DNA of 64,000 bases from NCBI RefSeq assembly GCF_017795885.1, contig NZ_CP059297.1:1431001-1495000 (forward strand). The letters are read 5' to 3'. The notes under the pieces were generated by a model. It was given only the letters and a program-made list of their open reading frames with translations. It was not told the DNA's origin and did no database searches. The stretch is from Brevundimonas sp. AJA228-03 (GTDB taxonomy: Bacteria > Pseudomonadota > Alphaproteobacteria > Caulobacterales > Caulobacteraceae). Positions within the stretch are counted from its first letter, which is position 1; every line of letters begins with the position of its first letter. Below are positions 62,008 through 64,000 of the stretch, piece after piece. The translations under genes and the position numbers were made by a program.

Positions 62008-64000
62008 AGGAACCTCCTCTGGTCATGGAAGGGATCGCGCCAGAGCGCGTAGTCGTCGCCGACCTCGGCGCGGAGGCGGTCGAGCAGGGCGGTGGTCTCG
62101 GTGCGGCCGGACAGGACCGACAGGGCGTCGTCCATGCCGCTCAGGTCCAGTTCCACGACCACGCTGTCGTGGCCCTGCTTGACCAGGAAGCGGTGCGACT
62201 CCGGGGTCAGGACCTCCCGCACCAGACGGAACTCCTCCTGGGTCAGGCCGAAGCCGTCGATGTAGTCGCGCGCCTGGCCGTGGGCGTTGGGAAGGAAGAT
62301 CTTGGTCGCGCACTGTTCGAGGATGGCGTGGGCGATCGGGGAGCGCAGGGCGTCGGCGGGCGATTGGGTGCCGAACACCATCAGGGCGTTCTGCTTGCGC
62401 CAGGTCTTGAGCCCGTCCTGGGCCAGTTCTGTGAAGGCCGGGTCGCCCAGCACCTTCCAGAACTCGTCGATGTCGAGGACGAGACGGCGGCCGTCGACCC
62501 GCTCGGCGATGCGGTGGAACAGATACAACATCGCTGGTGTACGGACCTCGTCGTGGTCGAGCACCTGAGTGATGTCGAAGCCGGCGAAGCGGGCCTCCAG
62601 ACTGAGGGCGTCCTCGTCATTGTCGAGGACCCAGCCGAGGGGACCGCCCCTTTGCCAACGCTCCAGCCGCGCGCCCACGCCGCCGGCGTCGCCCTGGCCA
62701 AGGAGGCTGCGCAGGGCGGCGATGGACCGGCGCTCGCGCGGCAGGGCCTCCAGCGCGGCCACGCCCTGATCGATGGCGCGGGCCTGGGGCACCGTCAGGG
62801 TTTCGTCCGGCCGGGCGACGAGGGTCCGGACCAGGCGGACGAGGAAAGCGCGGTTGGCGGGACTGGGTGAGAGCGCCTTGAACGGGGCGAAGCCGGTCGG
62901 TTCGCCGTTGCGCAGGGCGAGATAGGTCCCGCCGCAGGCGCGGACGAAGATCTCGGCGCCCCGGTCCTTGTCGATGAAGAGTTGCTGGGCGTCGAACCGC
63001 TCAAGCTGCGCCAGCATGAAGTTCTGGACCACGGTCTTGCCCGACCCCGAAGGCCCGCAGATGAAGGTGTGGCCGAGATCGCCGACGTGGAAGTTGAACC
63101 AGAAGGGCGAACCGGCCGTGGTGCGCAGCACGGCGACGGCCTCGCCCCAGTGGTTGCCGCGGGCCTTCCCAACCGGATGGGCGTGGAAGGGCGCCAGGGC
63201 GGCGAAATTGCGCGAGGTGATCGCGGCCGGTCGGGTGCGGCGGGCGAAGGCTCCGGGGAACTGGGACCAGAAAGCCGCTTCCAGGCCCAGATCCTCGCGC
63301 GCCACGACGAGTCCGGAGTCCGCGAGGATGGCGCGGGCCCTGGACAGGTAGTCGGCCAGCGCGGTCGGGGTGTCGCCGTGCACAAGGATCGACGCCTGGT
63401 GTTCGCCCATGACGAAGCGATTGCTGACGAGGTCGTCGAGCGCGTCCGACAGGCCGGTGATCTGCGAGGCCGCGCGGTCCCGCGCCGAGACCATCTGGTT
63501 CTGCTTGCGCTCCATCACCGCGCGAGCCGAGGCCTTGGAGAGGAAGGCGAAGGACTGGCTGATCACGAAGCCGAACCGGACGCTCAGCAGCTCGTCCCAC
63601 AGCCCGGGCCGGGTCGTGGCCGGATATTCCTTGACGGCCAGGACCCCGGCGTAACGGGCCTCGGCGGCGTCCCGCAGCTCCAGCGTCTCGCGTCCGAAGA
63701 TGGCGCGCACGGTGTAGACCGCCGCGCCGAGGTGGCCGAACACGATCGGGACCGGCGACCGGCGCCCGGTCAGCAAGAGGCGCATGACCTCCATCGGCTC
63801 GGAGAACCACAGGTCGCCGCGCTCATAGAGACCGAGCCGGCGCGGCGCATAGCGCCCGAGGTACTGAACCAGGTCGCGTCCGGCCTCCTCGATACGCTGG
63901 ATATGGGCGACCTCGACTTCGGCGTCTTTGCGGCGCGCCGCCCTCAGACGCTTGGCGAGCGCCGCGGCGCGGTCGCCGGCGTCCCGGCCCGGATGCAGGA
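62004..64000 (-). CDS. virB4: VirB4/TrbE-type T4SS ATPase, C-terminal 665 residues
   Basis: The frame is open to the right edge, so the N-terminus of this usually ~800-residue ATPase lies outside the window; an internal ATG at 63794 is not the true start, since the coding frame continues upstream with VAHIQRIEEAGRDLVQYL. Walker A is CGPSGSGKTVVQNFML and Walker B VLDIDEFWKVLGD; LMVFGTQSPADAL and KIFLPNAHGQARDYIDGFGLTQEEF are further signatures. It powers pilus assembly and transfer, and is the first visible gene of the leftward transfer operon. Confidence 0.94.
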   Translation of the reverse strand, partial: LHPGRDAGDRAAALAKRLRAARRKDAEVEVAHIQRIEEAGRDLVQYLGRYAPRRLGLYERGDLWFSEPMEVMRLLLTGRRSPVPIVFGHLGAAVYTVRAIFGRETLELRDAAEARYAGVLAVKEYPATTRPGLWDELLSVRFGFVISQSFAFLSKASARAVMERKQNQMVSARDRAASQITGLSDALDDLVSNRFVMGEHQASILVHGDTPTALADYLSRARAILADSGLVVAREDLGLEAAFWSQFPGAFARRTRPAAITSRNFAALAPFHAHPVGKARGNHWGEAVAVLRTTAGSPFWFNFHVGDLGHTFICGPSGSGKTVVQNFMLAQLERFDAQQLFIDKDRGAEIFVRACGGTYLALRNGEPTGFAPFKALSPSPANRAFLVRLVRTLVARPDETLTVPQARAIDQGVAALEALPRERRSIAALRSLLGQGDAGGVGARLERWQRGGPLGWVLDNDEDALSLEARFAGFDITQVLDHDEVRTPAMLYLFHRIAERVDGRRLVLDIDEFWKVLGDPAFTELAQDGLKTWRKQNALMVFGTQSPADALRSPIAHAILEQCATKIFLPNAHGQARDYIDGFGLTQEEFRLVREVLTPESHRFLVKQGHDSVVVELDLSGMDDALSVLSGRTETTALLDRLRAEVGDDYALWRDPFHDQRRFL

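Overview
The window is high-GC alphaproteobacterial chromosome. Protein style, the guaB - MAPEG - rsmB-like - nucleosidase - guaA gene order and two kinds of dispersed palindromic repeat suggest a Caulobacterales member such as Brevundimonas; the genus is an inference, because no rRNA is present. No rRNA, tRNA or CRISPR array was seen.

Positions 1-15375 are ordinary chromosome: the end of an M24 aminopeptidase, a decayed vapBC-like pair, an aldo/keto reductase, ligA, an M28 peptidase lipoprotein, an isoprenylcysteine-methyltransferase-like membrane protein, a lipoprotein, a complete 831-bp IS5-family element, a cyclophilin, rlmE, a DUF2061 protein, guaB, a MAPEG protein, an rsmB-like gene carrying an in-frame mobile repeat, an MTA/SAH-type nucleosidase and guaA.

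From the 3' end of guaA to the right edge the window looks like the left part of an integrative and conjugative element (ICE) of more than 48 kb. The left end has a tyrosine integrase preceded by repeated putative arm sites, and an AlpA-type regulator. Next come two MerR-controlled metal modules, each with a classical 19-bp-spacer promoter. The first combines small Cys-rich and MerT-like membrane proteins with an ACR3-like permease. The second has a CDF exporter, CzcCBA, a DUF190 protein and CzcD. Between them lies hipBA, with four regularly spaced 22-bp operators.

From 30.5 to 51.2 kb there is cargo: an acyltransferase, a DUF411 copper-type protein, a nuclease-like protein, an XRE/ImmA pair, a large ParB, and a block of poorly known genes (38.6-46.7 kb, plus 49.3-51.2 kb) unusually rich in HEPN-like, HNH and PD-(D/E)XK-like proteins. 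This block is the best candidate for undescribed defence or stress systems. A second copy of the chromosomal ICMT-like gene is also here.

The transfer module follows. A probable oriT with an RP4-like nic sequence lies just upstream of mobC and a MOBP-type relaxase. A leftward, almost completely overlapping operon then encodes VirB4, VirB5, an EexN-like lipoprotein, VirB6, a VirB7-like lipoprotein, VirB8, VirB9, VirB10, VirB11, VirD4 and an LPD7 protein. VirB4 runs off the right edge, and the right attachment site lies outside the window.
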